A stretch of 64,000 bases of DNA from Anagrus nilaparvatae (Eukaryota; Arthropoda; Insecta; Hymenoptera; Mymaridae), in NCBI GenBank assembly GCA_022575985.1, contig JAKSXM010000040.1, positions 15,208,001-15,272,000 of the forward strand, in the 5' to 3' direction. A program made the translations under genes and the position numbers. The notes under the pieces were generated by a model, which did not search any database, was not told where the DNA came from, and was given only the letters and a program-made list of their open reading frames with translations. Positions 12,068 through 24,655 of this stretch are shown here, piece by piece. The first letter of the stretch is position 1, and every line of letters begins with the position of its first letter.

Positions 12068-13187
12068 TTAAATTGACTTGAAAGTATCATCATCGATTGT
12101 TGCGTATATCAGACCGTTATTAATTAATTTCTCGAGAATGGAATCAATATTGTTATTATTTTTGGACAATTTCTTTCTAATTATATTCTTATGTATTCCA
12201 TTAACATCCTCATCAAATTCTTTAATTAGGTTTAAGACTTCTTTTTCTATGTCATATTCTTCATCTTGATTTATGTCATTTATTGATAATCCATCCATTG
12301 TAAAAGAATCCTGAAAATTTATAACCTTATTTTCATTTTCCAAACCGATCAAGGTAACTTCCATTAAATGTGAGACCAATTCACCCATGCTTCCTAATGG
12401 ACATATTTTATAGGCATGAACATAAATCTCATTATCTCGTTCCCGAACTTTTCCATAAATTCTTGCATAATGATTGATTTGTATATTTTTCCTTGAATTA
12501 ATTTCCATGTCAAAAAACCACTCCTCTACTTCTATTGTACCTAGAATGTCAAATTCATTAATTTATCTCATTTTATTGTATCTTATTTATATTGGATTAG
12601 GGACAATGAATTTTACGGAAAAAAAAACGCTAATCTCAAATAGAAATAGATGAAAGTCATATTTACTTGTTGATTTTATGAAAGGGTGGTGAAACATTCT
12701 ATTACTGTAAACTAATATAACTAATCGTCATGATTAATAGGTCATAATCTTTATGATTTAATAAATTTTATATATGAACTCTTTAAAAAAAGATTATTAT
12801 ACTAATATTCAATAACCTAAAATAACATATTTTTTAAAAAAAAATTAGGTCTATTGGCACGCAGTCTTCATGGCCTTCCCATTGTGATATAATATTGTAT
12901 AACTGTATTTAATTTTGTATTTAATTACCTGAGTCATCTTCTACTGTGTAAATCAGTTTGTTTGTGATAGTTTTTTTCTCCAAGACAACAGCAACGAAGG
13001 TTACGCATTTAATTGGTTCATTTTTAATGGTTAATTGATTACCATATTTTTTGATTTGTGTAATCATTACTGGGACAATAATTTCTGTTTTGTCTGAATT
13101 TGAGACCTTGTTCTTTATCTGATTATCCGTTAAGTCCTTATATCCATTTGCACCTTCTTCGTGAAAATTTACCGAATTATTGTTCAT
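12068..13187 (-). CDS. RPA2: RPA2-like replication protein A 32-kDa subunit
   Basis: Exons 13187-12929 and 12540-12068 join across the GT-AG intron to give 243 residues, close to the ~270 of animal RPA2. The central OB fold runs from IIVPVMITQI through VTFVAVVL, the splice junction (DSGTIEVEEWFFD), YARIYGKVRE and HAYKICPLGSMGEL. A C-terminal winged helix ends in LINNGLIYATIDDDTFKS, which closely fits the family's closing GHIYSTVDDDHFKS pattern. The N-terminal Ser/Thr-rich phosphorylation tail is short and Asn-rich. RPA2 binds ssDNA as part of the RPA trimer, and the winged helix recruits repair factors. It may be the only copy or a germline paralog; that cannot be told here. Confidence 0.88.
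12735..12850. repeat. Dispersed repeat B (copy in the RPA2 intron)
   Basis: Shares the order TTATGATTTA, TAAATTTTA, AACCTAAAA and AACATATTTTT with 60385-60480. It is a decayed dispersed repeat of unknown class. Confidence 0.5.
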
Positions 13188-13249
13188 TTTTAATCTTAAT
13201 CTTAGCCGTTATTGAATGGATAGTGATTTTGTTATGAGTTATTTTATTT

Positions 13250-13445
13250 CTTGGCTTCTTCTTCTAATGAAAGATGAAATGTAATATAAGATAAAGATGA
13301 TTTAGATAATGTTATGTTTCTTTTGTGTATTTTTATTTACATTTATCTTACTTTATCTTGATTATCTTTTCAACATCTTTTCTGCGCTTGTTTATTCGAT
13401 TAGATTAGATTTTGCATCGTTGCGCATCATCATGCGTGATGCGTT
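13250..13445. promoter_or_regulatory. GATA-site cluster and GCATCATGCGTGATGC-type palindrome before the RPA2-like gene
   Basis: The 250 bp upstream of the minus-strand start at 13187 contains AAGATAAAG, TAGATAATG, TTATCTTAC, TTATCTTGA and TTATCTTTT. A TGCGCATCATCATGCGTGATGCG segment lies around 13420-13443. Similar blocks occur before other genes here (9841-10320, 39840-40250, 63380-63500). The density in front of starts suggests shared regulation, though AT-rich sequence makes some TATCT matches likely by chance. Confidence 0.35.
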
Positions 13446-14399
13446 TATTTTTTTGGGACTATTATAATACTTGCAGAAATGATTCCTAGGTAGATTAAAA
13501 TTTTCCTAAGATAAATAATTCTTTTAAATTTTCTAGAATGTAGTGTGTCAAATTTAAATAAGATTTATTTTTATTAATTATAACAATTTTTTCCAAAAAA
13601 GCAATATGTTTTGCTTTGATGTGAAATTTTCCGCAACTCGACGTCTACATTTAGCTGTTTCTCCTTATGTATTTCTAATAATTGGTAAAGTGGTTAAAAA
13701 TACAAAAAACTTTATATTAAAATTTGCCTGTTTTTATTAATTTAATATCAATGTTTCATAGATTGATTTTTTTAACCCATTAATGCCCAATTGACACATA
13801 CAAGCCATTTGAATTTTTTGAGCAAAAAATGTTATCATATAGGTAATCAGGGCTGTTCTTTTCGTTTCCGAATTCCGTTTTAAAACCTGCAATCCCTAGA
13901 AAATGTGATATTATCCTATAAATTTGGTAAATTTTTTTAATTTTTTACGTCATTTAAATTAATATAATGGGCATAAAAAATATTTCATGCCTTTAAAAAC
14001 TTAATATGGGATTTTCAGGAATATAAAAAAATGATTGCATACTAATTTTTTATCTTTAACCCCTTGAATGAGGTAAGGGATGGATTTGTAGCATAAAAGA
14101 AAAAACGCTGCCAAGTGATTGGCACTATGGTTCCTCATTAACAATAGCAAAATATTTATAATGGTCTATTTTATCTAATAAAAATTATAATTTGAGATAT
14201 CAGAATTTCATAAAAAAAAGTTAAATGCCGTATTTTAAAAGAAAAAAAATGTTGCTGTGATTTAATGTTTTTTATTTAACAAATTTTTAGAAAAAAACTT
14301 TCAATAAACTAGGTATTACACTTAAAAAAAAAACAATATTACAGATTTTTTAATTTTTTTGTTTTATTAATATTGAGAAAAAAAATTTGAAAAAATTCG
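13446..14399. other. Intergenic, with dispersed-repeat fragments
   Basis: Around 13830-13930 there is a segment (AATCAGGGCTGTTCTTTTCG and following) that looks like a transposon-derived repeat related in style to 19930-20240. No gene was seen. Confidence 0.3.
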
Positions 14400-15197
14400 G
14401 TATCAGATCCAAAAAATTACTATGAATACTTTCTAAAACTAGTACTCTCATAGAAATTAATTAGGTACTACGTCCGAACAAAAAAAAAATTTGGTATTCT
14501 TTGTATTTTTTTGGTGAAAAAAATTTTGGGAAAAAAATTTTCAAAAACTTAGTTATCAGATTCGAGATATCGAGTAAAAATCGTACTTTCAAATATAAGT
14601 ACTTTTATGGAAATAAATGAGGTATTACATCCAAATTAAAAAAAAAAAAAGTAGTTTGAGATTTTTTGATGAAAAAATTTTTGAAAAAAAAATTAGATCT
14701 TAATTCCATAATGGTTGTTAAATACCACCGATTGCAAAATTTTCAAATAATAGTACTTTCATAGAAAAAAACTAGGTATTACGTCCTAAAATAAAAAAAA
14801 TTTTGGCATTTTTTGTATTTTTTGGCAACAAAAATTTTGAGAAAAAAATTTTGAAAAAATTAGGTATCAGGTTCAAAAAAATGCTATAAACCATAGTTCT
14901 AAAACTAGTACTCTCAAAGAAATAAATTAGGTACTACGTCCAAAAAGAAAAAAAAAATTAGTGTTTTTTGTATTTTTTTGGTGAAAAAAATTTTGGGAAA
15001 AAAATTTTCAAAAAATTAGTTATCAGATTCGAGATATCGAGTAAAAATCGTACTTTCAAATATAGGTACTTTCGTGGAAATAAATGAGGTATTACATCCA
15101 AATTAAAAAAAAAAAAGTAGTTTGAGATTTTTTGATAAAAAATTTTTGAAAAAAAAATTAGGTCTTAATTCCATAATGGTTGTGAAATTTCACCGGT

Positions 15198-15230
<33 letters not shown>
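14400..15230. repeat. Tandem satellite, ~155-bp monomer in a ~465-bp higher-order unit
   Basis: AGTACTCTCA recurs at 14441 and 14906 (period 465). Between them the related motif GTACTTTCAT-GGAAATAAAT-AGGTATTACATCC recurs at about 14600, 14751 and 15064. This gives ~155-bp monomers in a three-monomer repeat. The array ends in a (CA)n run (about 15206-15230). One isolated monomer occurs at 30185-30310. Confidence 0.85.
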
Positions 15231-15420
15231 ACAGACTTTTTTTAAAAACCGGTTTTTTAGCTTCCTGAGGTCCCAAAACGTGCTTATATGCCGAAAAATC
15301 AAAAATCAAAATTTCATCTATCACAAAGGTTCCTCTATGAGGAACCAAAAAGAATATTTTGGGTTAAAATTGTCATGCAATACGTATTTTTGCCCACTAT
15401 TTTCATTTCTGAAGTCGGTT
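15231..15420. repeat. Dispersed repeat C, satellite flank
   Basis: The text following (CA)n (ACCGGTTTTTTAGC..CCCAAAACGTGCTTATATGCC) is found again, diverged, at 30310-30430. The satellite monomer, the CA run and this segment are therefore one mobile unit of which 30185-30440 is a short copy. Confidence 0.65.
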
Positions 15421-16150
15421 TTAAATACGACCGCTTTGAAAGGATACCATCCCCTAAACCTAAAACAAATATTACATTATTTTATGATTGGAATTAATTT
15501 ATTTTGATCATTTTATATTTGGAAACTCTGAGACTATATTTATATAAATTCCCATTACAGTTTGATTGGAGTGTTTTTTTATTTTTTTTGGTTAATTTTA
15601 AATTTTATATTTACAAAATTATTTTTTATAGTTTTATAATTTCCTTTTCTTTTAATGTTGTTAATCTCTTTTTTCTTTTTTTATCGCTGTCATATTAAAA
15701 ATTTTTTGATTTTTAAATTTTCTTTGTAATTATCAAATGAAGTAGGACTTGATCAAGTTTTAATTCGAAATAAGAAAAATTTTTATTTTTTTAATGTATT
15801 TTTGATATAATTAAGTTAATTTTTATCAAATAAATCATTTTTGATTTAATCAAAATTATATTTAATTTTGTGGAACAATAAAGAATCATTATAATTTTCA
15901 CGATATTTAACAGAAAAAAATTATTGCATTGATAATTTCTTAATTTAAGATTAAAATGATAACCAATTAAAATATTCTGTTTTACCATCTACAAGTCGAA
16001 ACTATTTCAAATTTATCGAAAACTCGGTGTTAGTACCAGTAAATTTTGCCATAAACATGTGTTAAATTTTCTGTTAAAGTTAATTTGATAAATTTAAATC
16101 AACTTAAATCGAATTTATATTATTTTTAGAATTAAATAAATAATCATAAA
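15421..16150. other. Intergenic, no gene seen
   Basis: AT-rich; open frames here are low-complexity. Nothing is supported. Confidence 0.4.
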
Positions 16151-18097
16151 ATGGAATCTGATATAAATGCTGAAGAATTATGGCAATTTATTTTTGGGAA
16201 TGTTTATCAAGATATGGAAAAGTAAGTATTAACAGAGTAATTATTGAGTTAGGTAATTATTTGAAACAACTATGATAGATAATTACTTTATGATTAGTAC
16301 TGATGTGGAATTGATTGAAAATAATAACAAGTTACTCGATGATCTCCATAAACTTATGCAAAAATTGTTAAAAGTAAGTAATTTAAGATCATGATTCAAA
16401 CCTACCTTACCTGCTTCTTTCATTAATTATCCTATTTCAAAAAAAGAATTTTTGTTGGATTCTTTAAAAAATTAATTCTCTAAAGCTTTTGTTAAATAAT
16501 AATCTGAAAAAAAAATCTTTTTCCCAAATTTCTCAAATTTCGTCATACCGATATATACGCTGTCCCACGTAAGCGGGAAAAAAATTTTTTTTTAAATTTT
16601 CTTTATGTTTCAAGTGATTTGCAATCGTTTTACGAGAAAAAAAATTCCGCTTGCTAAAAGCGGAATTCTTAATCTATTAGTTTGATTTGATTTTTTGATT
16701 TGATTTTTCAGTGTAGTTTTGTTTTTAATTTATCGTATCTTATCATATTTATCTGTGTTATATATAAATTTTAATTTATTTGTATGTGTAAATAAACCAG
16801 AAAACGATAGAAAATGCAGAAATAGTTTGTACTGCAAATGTTGGTAATAATTATTAGATAATTTTTCGATTAGTAACAACAATAAATTTTGTTTTAAAAA
16901 ATTTTAATTTTTCAAAAAATAATATTTAAAATATGTAATTAATTTATGTAATTAACCAAGTCCAACATAATAATTGAAATGTAGGGGTTGGTAATGTATT
17001 GTTATTTTTTAAATAATAATTTCAAACCATTGACTGGCCAACATAGAATAGATATTGTCATAATAATAATTCAAATTGTTCTAGGAAAAAAAATTTATTC
17101 ATGATTCAAAGATTAAATTAAAAAAAGGATTAAATTATGAAGATCCTAAAACAATCGAGTACGTATATATTATTTTTTTAAACTTAATCAATTCTTGAAT
17201 AAACTTGTAATACAATTGCTTTAAATGCAGTAAAGAAATATCCACAATCGAGGCAGATATTATGAAATTAAGTAATTTATTGGAAAGGATTATGGCTGTT
17301 GAAAAAGGGAAACAAAAGTCATTTAAGGATTTTTTAACACATTCTAGGGAATGTATCCTTAATTTGGTACATAATAAAAAAAATTTAAATGTTGTAATTG
17401 ATCATATGAATAAAATAAATTTAAAATACAAATTAAACATTCAAGAAAAAGAAGACAATACGAATATTTTTCGGTTGGAAAGTCTGCCGATTGCATCGTG
17501 TATGTCCAAAAAATTAGAACCACAATCTCCAATTCTCCAAATAAATATCTTTGGTAAGTCAATTATTCTGGATTACGTTGGTGATGAAATTGTAAAGGAA
17601 AATAATTTATTTGTAGAAGATACTGGGGTAGTAACAACAAGTTCTACTCATGTTGAAATAGAAACAAATTTAAATAAAATCGAAACTCATGAAAATGCAT
17701 CAATTCAAAAAAAGAGGTTAAGCCAAATGATAGTACCGAATTGTTATACAGATCCGCAATTGGAATTTCCTCTAAAATTAGGATTTCGTAGGGTATTGTG
17801 GACTAATAACATAATTAGAAGAATTCAGTATGTAAGATTAGCTGACCCAAAAAAAGGCATACCTTACAGATTGATTTTAAAAAACAAAAAGCACGTAGAA
17901 GATAATAGTAAGTATAAATTTCTTGAATTTAATATGAGATTTTAAATAATAAACATGAATCTTTCGTTTCAGGTCAATATTTGAGTTCTATGAAACCCCA
18001 AAATTTTAACTTCAATTGGGGTTTTATTCATCATGATTCAGAGTTAGAGTACCTACATAAAACTAAACCTAAAAAATTAAAACAAGAAATTGAGTGA
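16151..18097 (+). CDS. Uncharacterised protein with a possible C-terminal MBD-like fold
   Basis: Five exons (16151-16221, 16298-16373, 17085-17158, 17231-17907, 17973-18097) close in frame to 340 residues. The first ~120 residues are charged and helical. A C-terminal block, FPLKLGFRRVLW followed by QYVRLADPKKGIPYRLILKN and NFNFNWGF, resembles the methyl-CpG-binding domain pattern (G[WF]xR, YxxPxGxxxR, FxF), closest in feel to the SETDB1-type MBD. No SET domain follows and the protein ends soon after. The MBD reading is inference and moderate at best; the exon chain is well supported. It could act in chromatin recognition. The gene is preceded by the satellite array. Confidence 0.6.
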
Positions 18098-18238
18098 ATA
18101 GTTCATAGTCAATAGATGAATAGTGAATGAATTATATTTTGAAAATTATTTCTTTATAAATTGCTGATGTAACAAACTATTAATGTTCTTATTCATCCTA
18201 ATGTAAATTTGGTGCAAATTTTAGACTTATTGTAAAAA

Positions 18239-18661
18239 TTAATTAAGAAAAAATTCATGATATTTGAAAAAGAAAAATTTTGAAAATAAATTAATTTTGT
18301 AATTAAACAATGTTTTATGCTCGCTGGTTGTATAATACACAAATTTTTTTGTTATTTTTTTCAAAGATCCTTTTAACCTCTCATTTATCCATTCTAATTT
18401 ATTATCACTTTGTTGAAATAAATATATATCACTAAGTACAAACGTAATAAGGGATAAAATAAATAATGGATAAATTAATTTTTGGATAAAATGGATAGAT
18501 GAAATTTTACATGTTAAATGAGTTTCAATTTTTTCATTGAAATTATTAAAAATTACTTTCTGAGTAATCTGTTCAGTATTGGGTGTTCTTTGTGCAGAAT
18601 ATTTGTAACTGAAATATTTTAACATACATTTGTTTATAATTATTTTTAGTGTAAGAATCAT
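18239..18661 (-). CDS. Hypothetical 140-residue protein with one membrane-like segment
   Basis: A single open frame on the minus strand, tail-to-tail with the preceding gene. A hydrophobic stretch (YPLFILSLITFVLSDIYLF, mid-protein) could span a membrane. There is no recognised domain or intron. In such AT-rich DNA a frame of this length can arise by chance, so this is weak. Confidence 0.25.
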   Translation of the reverse strand: MILTLKIIINKCMLKYFSYKYSAQRTPNTEQITQKVIFNNFNEKIETHLTCKISSIHFIQKLIYPLFILSLITFVLSDIYLFQQSDNKLEWINERLKGSLKKITKKFVYYTTSEHKTLFNYKINLFSKFFFFKYHEFFLN

Positions 18662-19055
18662 TTCTTTTCATTCTTGGTATAATTAAAAATTAAAAATGTT
18701 TTATGTTTTACAGTTTTGATCCTAAATTTTTGAAACTATTTATTCAAAAAAGCTTCAAATTTCAGATTTGGGTTTGTTAGATCAAATTTCTACTTGGTTC
18801 ATATGGAAGATTATTCAATTCTAGATGAAAGTATGTTGCAATTTTTTTGCTGAACTTTTAAGTAATTAGTTATATTTATTTCTTTATAAATTGTAGAGTA
18901 TTCTTGAATTTTATTTAATTAAATTATATTTGTTACCTGAATATCTTTATTTAATTTAACTTTATTTGCAAAAATAACAATATTTATATATTTTATTTTT
19001 CTTATTTTTTATAAAAAACAAGTTATGAAAAAATTCACTTTTAGGCAGAATTAAT

Positions 19056-22000
19056 TTAAATTTCTAAATCATTAAATATTTCATCAACCTCTTCTCTCAA
19101 ATTTTCCATTTTTTGAATTAGCAACATCTAAAAAATTGTACAGTATTAAGTTTAAAGTTGCTTTAACAATAAAATTTTTCATTACCTTAGCTGCAGAAAT
19201 AATTTGATTGGCTACCCGTCTCGGGATGTGTTCAATTTTTTCCTGCAGAATTGTAGGATCTGTTTTTGCTATTAATTGTAATGATTTGAAACCTGCTTTA
19301 TATAATTGTTTAGCTCTACCCTAAAAAATATTATGAATTAAAAATGTAAAACTATTTTTTTTTTGATTTTTTTTTCACAATCAGTTCAAAATTATTGTTA
19401 CTAACAATTTTCACATAAGGCAATTCCATTAAAGGTTCTAACTCAGAAGCACAACCATAAGTCAATTTGTTACTAAATGAAGTTAATAATTCCACAAATA
19501 CCCAAAATTCCTCAAATTCTTGACAAAATCTGACAACTGACATTGCAAACGAGGAAGCAGTGCTTAATAGATTTTGTAATATTCCTCGATTTATTTGAAA
19601 ATTTTCCGAAACTTCGTTTAAAGGCACTTGATTCCATAAATCGGATAAAATTAAAGTTACGTAGAATCTATTTATTACTGAAAGATCTACGTTCTGAAAA
19701 ATAATTTTTCTTTATATAGTAGTTGTTAAAAAATTTAAATTTTATCATCATACTTTGGGTATTATTCCTAATCGTAACTTATCCATTACTGATTCATTTA
19801 TTCCAATTACTCTTGCGATTTGCATTTGACAAGAAGACAGTTTACTAATCTGAAAATTATGATATGAATTAACACTTCGAAATTATGAGTTATATTTAAA
19901 CATAGTTTCTTATTGCTATTAAAATATTATGTGAAAATGGATTTCAGATTCGGAAACGGTAGCGAAAAGTACCTACTAGACAACATTTTTACCTCTGAAA
20001 ATCATTATTTCGTTTATTTATAAAGTTCACCCTATTGCCACTCCTCTAAGGGGTTGAAATGGGGTATTTAGGATATCAATGTAATTTTTTGACATTTTTT
20101 ACGGTTCATTAAATAACATTATAAAGAAAGTCATCAAATCCATTTAAAACATATTCCACTTTGGGGGTTAATTTCACACCCTCATAGGGGTGGTAAGTGA
20201 AAGCGTACTTCAGATTCGGTTAGAGCAGCCCTAATAACTTCTATTTTCGATTTTTGGTCAAATTTACAATATTTTCATATAAAAATATGCGAGTGTCCAG
20301 AATTGTTGTTTGGGTGTTAATGGTTTAATATAATTTTCTCGTATGTTTACACAATTTAGCATTTAGGATTTAATGATTTGTAGGTGATTTTTTTTTGAAT
20401 AATCAATTATGCATATTTAATTACAATTGTAAACTAATGAAAATTTAATAATACGCGATACAAAATCTTTTATTAGAAATAGGTTTTTTCTAAAATTATT
20501 TATTTTTTCTCGTTTCAAAAAAATTTAATTGATTTTAAAATTATTTTTTTTGATCTACTTACGACCTCATAATAAATTGTTCCAATTGGTTTAATTTGAC
20601 TAGATAATTCATAAGGTGTTACCAAGTATAGAAGATGAAGGTTATCAATTAATATTAAACTATTTTGTGCTTTTTTCAGGTCTTGGTATAATTTGAAAGC
20701 GTTATTCATGCTAATTGATCCTAAAAAATTTTTTTTCTTTTTTAACTTAATAATTTTATAATTATAATTATTTGACACAATTAACACCTTTTAGTGCAGC
20801 TTTTCCAAGTATAGATAACTCCAATTCAGTATTTTCATTTAAATTTATTGAGTCTTCTTCGTTTGACGATATTGCATTTTGCTGTGATTGCATAAGTATT
20901 GTTGCATTTGGTTTTATAAAATTTCTTTCCATTTTTTTATTTTTAACTCTAATAATGCCGCTTTTCAAAAGACTTATTACTGCATTATCTGTAATTTGTT
21001 TAACATTAACTTGTAAACGATTTTCTTGAATTTTTAATAGACTTTTTGATACTATTTCATGTAAATGAAATTTTGTAACATATTTTGATAAAAGAACAGA
21101 ACTTATTAATAAATTATTAATTCCTCTTTCTTCTTCTTCATGTAGACTACTATTTAAATCATTCATTTTTGAAGATAATAATTCTCTGATCTTCATTAAA
21201 ATAAATTTTTGAATTAAATTAATTTATAAATAATTTATTTTTAAGAAAATGGTATTTAATGAATAACCTTTGAAATATCATTACTATTGAAAATTAATAT
21301 ACTCTCTCCAATTTCACCAAATCCAGGCCTACCCGCTCTTCCAATCATTTGTTTATAATTAGTTAAATTTAAAAATTGTTTACCCATATATGGACTTCTT
21401 AAAATCACCTAATATAAATTAAATTTTCATTATTTTTTAACATTAGAGAGAAACAATGTATAATTTACTCTTCTAGCTGGCAAATTTACTCCAGCAGCTA
21501 ATGTTGATGTGCAACATATAACACACAAGTCTCCATTTCTAAAAGCATCTTCTATTAGTTTTCTTTCTTCTGAAGTTAAGCCTGAATGATGATATGCCAC
21601 TCCAAATTTAATAGTTTTATTTAATATTGGACATATTATGTTATTTGCGTATTTTAATGTATTTATCAGAGTAAATTTTTCTTCTTTTTTATATTCTTCG
21701 ACAGATCTATAAAAGAAACTTTCCAAATTAAAATAATTTTTCGCCATTTGTTTACTTAAACTTAAAAATTTACCTGAATAATACTTGGGTGAGTAGTAAA
21801 GCTACATTTTCACAATTTTTTTTGTTGGAACAAAATATTAAACATGAATCTTTAGGTACAACGTCCATTACTAATCCACCCAAATAATCTGGATCAATCT
21901 CTAGAGCTTTCTTAGTATACTGTAATATTAATTTGAAATATAAATTTAAGTGTAAAATAATATCATTTGTAATGATTTTAGTTACAAACTTTGTAATTAA

Positions 22001-23413
22001 GGAGTTTCATGTCAATTAAGATATCCTCCTCTTTATTATTAACTACCCATATTTTATTTTCACATTTCACATACTCTTTAACTTGAATTGGTCTAAAATT
22101 TTGAACATACAATTCAGCATTTAGAAATTTTGCAATTTCATCAATGTTCCCTATTGTGGCACTCATTCCAATTATTTGAATTGCATCTTAATTACATAAA
22201 TTAAAAATTTATATAATAAATATAATCATTTGGTGGTTTTCATAATTTTATAATTAAAACTTACTATTGAAATGCATTAATTTTGTTAACATTGTTTCTA
22301 AATTAGTTCCTCTTCCAGTTTCTCCCAGCAAATGAAGTTCATCGATCACTATAATACCTATCTAAATTAAAAAAAAACTTTTACTTCCATTAAGAATTTG
22401 AAAATTTATGTAATAAATATTGCTAATAATTGTCTGCAAATAATAATGTGGTTATGAAAATCCTAAGACTATTTAGCCAGACGCAAATATTGAATTAATT
22501 ATTACTTGGCTTTTTAATGAAATTTTATTATATAAAAACACAATTTAATTTTTTTTAAAAAATCTAACATGATTACTTCATTTAAACGATCCAATTCTAT
22601 CAAACAGTTAATAACATTGTGAGCTTTTTCAATTGTGCAAATATATAATGTATTTTTTTTTCTCCTATACTTTGGCGGATAATGTCCTTTTCCACCTGCA
22701 TATTCTTCAATTAAAAAATTTAAATCCAAAGCAAATGGTATCATTGATTGAATCTGCAGTAAAAAACTTCAATTAAAAAAAATAAAAATTATAACAGAAA
22801 AAAAAATTGTCACTTTTTCTTGAACCAATGCTATAAAAGGTAATACAAATATTCCATTTTTTTTATTGCAAACAATTTCTTTGAGAATTAATAATTCTGC
22901 AACTAAAGTTTTACCACCACTGGTTGGCAAAGCATATATAAAATTTCTTTTTTCTTTTATAGCTGCTAAATTTAAACATTCATCTTGCCAATCTAAAAAT
23001 TACAAAGTAAATAATGCAGAAACAAGAATTTTGGTTGATTTAATTAGTTCTAAAATTCACTTACGGTATAAATTTTCTATTCCCTTATGTTTTTTTACCA
23101 AATTTTTAACTGTTGTTGGAAGGCCATAATAAGAAAAATCGTTAGGTAGAGAAAAATTATCATTGACAAAATTTCTTTTTCTCTTAACGTTTTTATCTTT
23201 TTCAGGATAATTACCTAAGTTATTTTTTAAAGTATCAATAGAATCATTCAAATCTTTATGTATATGTTGAAATTGAAAAGATTCGTTTAATGCTTCAGAA
23301 CTTGATAATATCCCCTTATCAGTATCTTGAATATCTGTTTTACTACAATCTATTTGTTTATCTGAATTAGTTGATTCCAACTTTGAATTTGTTTTATTTT
23401 CATAATTTGCCAT
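19056..23413 (-). CDS. HELQ: HELQ-like superfamily 2 DNA helicase
   Basis: A multi-exon minus-strand gene. The N-terminal ~118 residues are acidic and end in [20 protein letters not shown], entering the helicase core. Motifs in order are YHWQDECL, Walker A PTSGGKT (about 22902-22926), DELH (about 22332-22343), [30 protein letters not shown] and [13 protein letters not shown] (about 21310-21350). HELQ/POLQ share these, but [12 protein letters not shown] and the lack of a polymerase domain point to HELQ. After the core come a winged-helix and ratchet region, then a C-terminal HhH-like segment ([15 protein letters not shown]). HELQ is a 3'-5' helicase working with RPA and RAD51 paralogs in repair and meiosis. 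Copies of both partners lie in this window. Confidence 0.9.
19930..20240. repeat. Transposon-derived repeat in a HELQ intron
   Basis: A less AT-rich segment with TTTCAGATTCGG near both ends and CCCCTTAGAGGAGTGGC-like and CACCCTCATAGGGGTGG-like blocks (both strands considered). TTCAGATTCGGACTCAGCG at about 25122 is the same family. It lies in a HELQ intron and does not break an exon. Confidence 0.55.
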
Positions 23414-23976
23414 TTTAATATATATTTACATAATTTTTAGATAATTAATTAAATTTAATTAACATATTTTTAAACTGCCTAATTTTTTTTGTTAAATTAT
23501 CTAATCAACTACACAATTTAACAATTTTTATTTTAATCATCTATATATATTATAAATATACGACATAACCTGTTTTGGCTCAACAAATATATCTTTAATA
23601 TAAAGTTAATCATAAGTTTCTAAAATTAGCAAAAACTTAAATAATTTAGATTTAAAATTACTTTACATATTCTTATACAACGCGACTCTGACCAAACAGA
23701 ACATCTTTAAATAGACCAGTTTGATATAAAATTTAGGAATAAAAAGAAATAAATAATGAGTGTTTATTTGAAATGCCACGATTACATATTAATGATGTCT
23801 TTAATATTAAAAATCTTTATTGAACCTTTGAATTGATTTAGATTCAGATGATAATGCCATCCAAATAAAAACTTCATTGATAATTTAAATTTATAAACAG
23901 TAACAATAATTCATTTAATTATTTACATTTCTAATCTCAAATTAAATAAACAATAAATAAAATTTCAACATTTTAT
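23414..23976. other. 5' flank of the HELQ-like gene
   Basis: AT-rich sequence upstream of the HELQ start. No TATA-like box or motif stands out from background and no gene is seen. Confidence 0.35.
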
Positions 23977-24655
23977 AAAATTTGTTCCATTATGATAGCT
24001 ATATTTTTATTGAACATTCTTATTTCTATAAATAGGAAATTAATTTTAAAAAAAATTATTAAAATAAAATTATTGCATCAAAATTTTCTTTCGCCATTAA
24101 AATAAAATTCATTTACATAAACATTTTATAATTTTTTTTTTTTTTTTTTATTTTAAAGATATATAAATTGTTGACTAGTTGTTGACATTTTACTTTTTCA
24201 TACATAAGTTTAAAAATTTTTCATCTAATATTTACTATCTTTTAATGTTTTTAATTTTTCTTATTTGAATAAATAAATATTTGTGTTAGAATAATACTTC
24301 TCGTGACGTCATTTTGAAAGAGATCTTGGATAAATTAGAGACGGACAGTTAGGGGAACTATCTCGCGTGAGCGTTGAGAACATTTTTCCACCAGCTCTCT
24401 CAGCACTCATGCTGAGTGAGAGCATAAAAACAACATTTTGCTGTATTGTTGTTATAAAATGCTACATTAAGTTTAAAATTTCTAACATTAAGGTTATCAT
24501 TTCATAAAAAAATTTGTTCCATTATGATAGCTATATTTTTATTGAACATTCTTATATCTAGAAATAAGAAATTAATTTTAAAAAAAATTATTAAAATAAA
24601 ATCATTGCTTCAAAATTTTCTATCGTCATTAAAATAAAATTCATTTACATAAACA
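23977..24655 (+). repeat. Repeat A (copy 2) flanked by ~147-bp direct repeats
   Basis: 23977-24123 and 24507-24655 are near-identical direct repeats (TTTGTTCCATTATGATAGCT through AAATTCATTTACATAAACA). Between them lies repeat A at 24180-24485, again with TGACGTCA (24304-24311) and the GTGAGCGTTGAGAA block. The long flanking repeats are far larger than a normal target-site duplication. Either a segmental duplication accompanied insertion, or the flanks are terminal repeats of a small LTR-like (TRIM-type) element; they lack an obvious TG...CA boundary. Confidence 0.75.

Noticed and set aside
15280..15698. Overlapping open frames right of the satellite
   Set aside because: They lie in repeat C and in T-rich low-complexity sequence.
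19056..23413. POLQ (helicase-polymerase) identity
   Set aside because: No polymerase domain lies on either side, and the helicase motifs and C-terminal HhH fit HELQ.
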